64,000 bases of DNA from Polytrichum commune. Lineage: Eukaryota > Streptophyta > Polytrichopsida > Polytrichales > Polytrichaceae. Numbering within the stretch: position 1 is the first letter of the stretch; each line of letters opens with the position of its first letter. The stretch lies in the NCBI GenBank assembly GCA_950295325.1, contig OX485807.1:29545666-29609665 (forward strand), given 5' to 3'. Of the stretch, positions 62,611-64,000 are shown in pieces. Below the pieces are notes generated by a model. The model searched no databases, was not told where the DNA came from, and worked only from the letters and a program-made list of their open reading frames with translations. A program made the position numbers and the translations under genes.

Positions 62611-64000
62611 TTGTTCTCCCTCTTTAGTATGACACCTTTGGGAAACGCAAAAAATGTCGTATTATCGAGGTGTCGTCTTCTCGTTAATATGACAAATGGC
62701 CTAAAATTGTCGTACTATCGAGGGAATACAAAAACATAAGAAATATGAGATTCAAACCATATACATTGAGTTTAGGGTTTAGGAAGTGTATGAAATAATA
62801 ACTTATAACTCCAAACAAATACAAAAAATCTCAAGAACTCTTGAAATAAGAGTTCAAAGATCTATGGTGTTGCCTACCTAAGTTAGCAACTGTCATCTTC
62901 TCTAAATTCCCTACTAGCTTTTGAAAACTAATAATTTCATTAGCACCAAAATGTAAAGAGTTGTTTAATAAGAAATTAGACAACAATGATGCATGATGTT
63001 TAGCATCACTAAGCTTTACTGTAGGTGGAGCAACATCATCCACATCTACTGAATGCAAATCAACATTAAGGTCAAAGCCTTGTGCATGATTGACTCCCAA
63101 AGCGGCATCCACCAACTCATCAGTTGTCAATTCTAGCTCAGTAATCTCTTCCCCTTCCATCTGAATATAAGTCTCGATAGACATCTCATCATCACCCAAT
63201 CGCAATTTTGAAATCAGAGCACCAAGTTCATCTGATTCTTCTCGCATTCTATTCTTCTCCCTTTCATCAACTAAGGCAAAATCGGCATTCCATGTTGCAG
63301 GTAATATACACGCCATCCTCCAACAATTCTTGACTATTTGTGCATCCAACTCACTCCATACTTCATAAACCTATCCATTTCTGATGTAAGCAGAAGAGAA
63401 ACTATGAATACAGTGATAAGAGTTGATTGAACTCGGTAGAAGATTGAAATGCTTACAGATTAGGCCGGCCACCAAACAAAAAAAATATCAGGCTATGCTT
63501 AGGAGATGGAACATTTGCCACACAGATCAAGAAGCAAGATTCTGCGAGACTAGTCTGGAGTACTGCAAGATTGAATTGGAGATTGTAGAAGATTGAATTG
63601 GAAACTGCAAGAATGCAAGAGAGTGCACAAAGATTGGAGATTGCAAGAATCCAAGAGAGTGCACAAGAGGCAACATACTAGGGAGGAGGCCCCTCTAACC
63701 CTAAACCAAGTCCATTCTACACTTGTAACCCTAATTATCATTAAGTTCCCAATGATAAGTGAAATTCTCAAGTAGTTCCCAAGTGAAAATGGATGTATTC
63801 TAGATGTACATATCATGGATGAAAGGAATTTTAGCATTTATTCCCTCTTTAATATGACAAAATGCACGCTCTAAGGGTTGTATTATCGAGTGTCATAGTC
63901 GTCTAAAAGAGGGAGTTTTGAACTAAGAAGTTTGGTCGCGCAAAAATGTGTCGTAATATCGAGGGTGTCGTCTTAACGAGTGTCGTACTAACGAGGTTAG
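62611..64000 (-). mobile_element. Pogo-like element C2, running to the window end
   Basis: It begins TA|TTGTTCTCCCTCTTTAGTATGACAC and shares its first 150 bp, its coding tail and its last 280 bp with C1. The last bases in the window (GTGTCGTACTAACGAGGTTAG) look like the inverse of its start, so the right end is at or just beyond 64000. It lacks the DDE region. A small direct-repeat cluster ('gattggagattgcaagaat' type) lies at 63560-63670 inside. Confidence 0.75.
62831..63349 (-). pseudogene. C-terminal remnant of pogo-like transposase (C2)
   Basis: An open frame of 172 codons starting at MDAQIVKNCWRMACILPATW. The I-x-N-C-W-R-M-A-x-ILP motif is that of the region after the DDE domain in CENP-B/pogo transposases. 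The acidic middle (DDEMSIET, FDLNVDLHSVDVDDVAPP), the KLSDAKHHASLL block and a C-terminus HRSLNSYFKSS follow; the last part is a degenerate PCNA-interacting box (62843-62866) with Gln replaced by His. The frame is unbroken while everything upstream is gone, so the deletion boundary is close to 63349. Decay within the kept part is mild. Confidence 0.75.

Overview
The window is nuclear DNA of a land plant: two spliced plant-type genes sit in a sea of transposable elements, most of them nested, decayed or internally deleted. An intron-split LISCL-type GRAS gene and many small terminal-inverted-repeat elements would fit a large-genomed plant, perhaps outside the flowering plants, but the sequence alone does not settle the lineage. 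I see no bacterial features (operons, ribosome binding sites, CRISPR) and no convincing tRNA or rRNA gene.

Layout. 1-13.3 kb: repeats only, including two PIF/Harbinger-like MITEs, two small pogo-like DNA elements that keep a scrap of transposase C-terminus, a further TA-flanked MITE family, and a 327-bp tandem duplication just upstream of the first gene. 13.68-18.58 kb (+): a nine-exon zinc alcohol dehydrogenase gene that joins cleanly in silico to 395 codons. Its introns hold decayed tandem copies of exon 3 and of the start of exon 9, plus a minisatellite. 22.28-25.89 kb (-): a five-exon GRAS transcription factor (LISCL/SCL14-like, 773 codons), with a tandem-repeat tract upstream at 26.3-27.6 kb. 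28-46 kb: repeats, including a 5'-truncated LINE flanked by about 455-bp direct repeats, a 3' fragment of a Ty3/gypsy element with a minisatellite, and several MITEs.

46.35-59.10 kb is a three-level nest. A pogo-like DNA transposon is split within its DDE domain by a LINE (11-bp target duplication), and that LINE is split by an 8.5-kb Ty3/gypsy chromovirus (GTTTT target duplication, LTRs about 98% identical). 59.2-64 kb: a hAT-like MITE, a three-copy tandem repeat with a telo-box, a GC-rich island, and a second pogo-like element that runs to the window end.

Only the ADH and GRAS genes look functional. The gypsy element carries several in-frame stops, most explained by C-to-T changes on its coding strand, plus a frameshift. 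The most interesting common thread is that four pogo-like relics keep the end of the transposase, where two have a canonical PCNA-interacting (PIP) box and two have degenerate versions. All calls come from reading the sequence by eye; no database search was run.
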